Assembly: GCF_023343835.1 (NCBI RefSeq)
Contig: NC_064442.1
Location: 18,028,501 to 18,092,500, forward strand
DNA: 64,000 nucleotides
Direction of reading: 5' to 3'
Origin: Lagopus muta
Lineage: Eukaryota; Chordata; Aves; Galliformes; Phasianidae
The notes beneath the pieces were generated by a model. That model ran no database searches, was not told the DNA's origin, and was given only the letters and a program-made list of their open reading frames with translations. Positions within the stretch are counted from its first letter, which is position 1; every line of letters starts with the position of its first letter. The translations under genes were made by a program, and so were the position numbers. Of the stretch, positions 62,729 to 64,000 are shown piece after piece.

Positions 62729-64000
62729 CATTCCATCCAAAATGAGACAGGACACAACCACTTCTTTGTCCAGCTTTGCACATCCCCATATCACTGGGGA
62801 CAGCCTGAGAAGCTCAGCTCCTGCTTTGGGATGCGGTGCGTGCCGAGGGGCCAGCAAACCTACGCTGAGGGGATGTCCCCTCAAGGAACCACTCATCATA
62901 AAACCCCACTCCTAAATGGATTACATCCCCTTTTTAATCCCAGTGGCAGCTGATTGTCCTCAGAATCTCAGATAGTCTGTTCCAGACAGCCAAAGAACAG
63001 TCCCTTTTTTTTCTCAGGATGTGCATCCTGATTGATTGCACAGTGGTTTGTCTTGTCTCATCTGCAGAAGCAACAAACACATTGCATTTGATTCCCGTAT
63101 ACTTAAAAGATGCTTTACAGCCCATAGAGGAGGAGTTGACTGCTTGCATTGCAAACACACGAAGTAGCATCAAATTCTGTGCTTCTAAACACAGTTGTAT
63201 GTAAAAAAAAAAACAAAATGTTTTTCATTGCTTTTTTTATCTCCATTCAATTTTGTGCACTCTGTCTGCCCTTCACGTGTGTTCATATCATTACCAAGAA
63301 ACACTAACAAGAAATTCAGCTGTAGGTGAGTGGTGATGGCTGGACAGAGCCCGTTGCACAGGCACACCAGTGAGCACCTCATCCTTCTTGCACCTGCCTT
63401 TCTATTTCTGCAGCTATCGGGGAAGAGTGCAATTATTAATCATTAAAATAATTAAGCATGTAATCAGAGAAGGGCGACTTCTGGATCCTGAACACCTATG
63501 GTGAAGAGCCTGTAGGTACAGCTGCATGAGAGGGTCCTTCCTTGCATGTCCAGGACTTGTGCCCTGTTTCCATGATTAGAAGGGAGGAAAAAGCAAAAAT
63601 GAAGCAGAGCTCAAGATGTGGGAGGTTTCTGGCTCTTTCCTCCACATTAAAGCATTCAATCTGGAGCCATGGGTGTGGGGACTCCAGGCCCATTCCCATC
63701 AAGCATGGACAGGGAACCCAAACCCATTCAAATTGGGTGTGGATGGGAAACCCAAATCCATCCCCATGGAACAGCCAGGAGCATTATCAGCATTTTGGGG
63801 GGTTCCCTTTCCAGATCTAAATCTCCTTTTCAGTGCACTGTCCTTATCTTACCCCCTGCTTCATCTGCCTGCTGATTTCTGGGTTCCTCCTCGTTACAGC
63901 TCCCAAGTTTCACACAAAGCCATGCTTGATCTTCAGTGTGAATTGTATAATGGGAAGTATTTGCATATGTGCAAATCTTTGGCATACACTTTGGCCTTCG
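62729..64000. other. Intergenic DNA to window end
   Basis: No exon, RNA gene or known repeat recognised. A weak ~47-bp duplication with GGGAACCCAAACCCATTC and GGGAAACCCAAATCCATCC words lies at about 63700-63770. Confidence 0.35.

Overview
This is vertebrate nuclear DNA, most likely from a galliform bird (chicken or a close relative). Multi-exon genes have GT-AG introns, CpG-island starts and AATAAA/ATTAAA poly(A) signals. The dispersed repeats are nearly all CR1 LINE fragments ending in the ATTCTATGATTCTGTG-type tail typical of birds. No bacterial or plasmid features are present. The gene set (PPCDC, C15orf39 homolog, LOXL1) corresponds to human 15q24; chicken chromosome 10 is my inference, not something the sequence proves.

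Layout. (1) 1-11.8 kb: the last four coding exons of PPCDC (+ strand, coenzyme A synthesis); its first coding exon lies before the window. (2) 11.8-21.2 kb: intergenic, with a perfect-length 18-bp minisatellite. (3) 21.2-27.9 kb: C15orf39 homolog (+), with a CpG-island first exon, one huge coding exon (855+ codons) and small 3' exons, one of its introns being filled by a 21-bp minisatellite. (4) 28.0-32.7 kb: a compact 13-exon gene (+) for a mucin-like type I membrane protein with three tandem SEA-type modules; its first intron is almost wholly a (TTGGGG)30 array. I could not assign a verified ortholog. (5) 33.0-33.3 kb: a promoter-like cluster (three CCAAT boxes, a perfect NRF1 palindrome, GC boxes) in the ~0.7 kb gap between two convergent genes. 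(6) 33.3-41.6 kb: complete LOXL1 (- strand), a copper amine oxidase that crosslinks elastin, with a (CTCGG)18 array in its leader and minisatellites in intron 1. (7) 41.7-64 kb: no recognisable exon; C-rich upstream DNA, many CR1 tails in both orientations, and a decayed Ty3/gypsy-type reverse transcriptase.

The genes do not form an operon-like unit. PPCDC, C15orf39 and the SEA gene run head to tail, and LOXL1 faces them. In human, PPCDC/C15orf39 and LOXL1 are more than 1 Mb apart, so this compact arrangement is a rearrangement relative to human. The observations I rate highest are the three-fold exon-triplet architecture of the SEA gene, the telomere-like G-rich intron, the orphan promoter, the spliced upstream ORF that ends exactly at the C15orf39 start codon, and the gypsy remnant. 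Exon borders were derived by hand from splice consensus and frame continuity; none has transcript support here.
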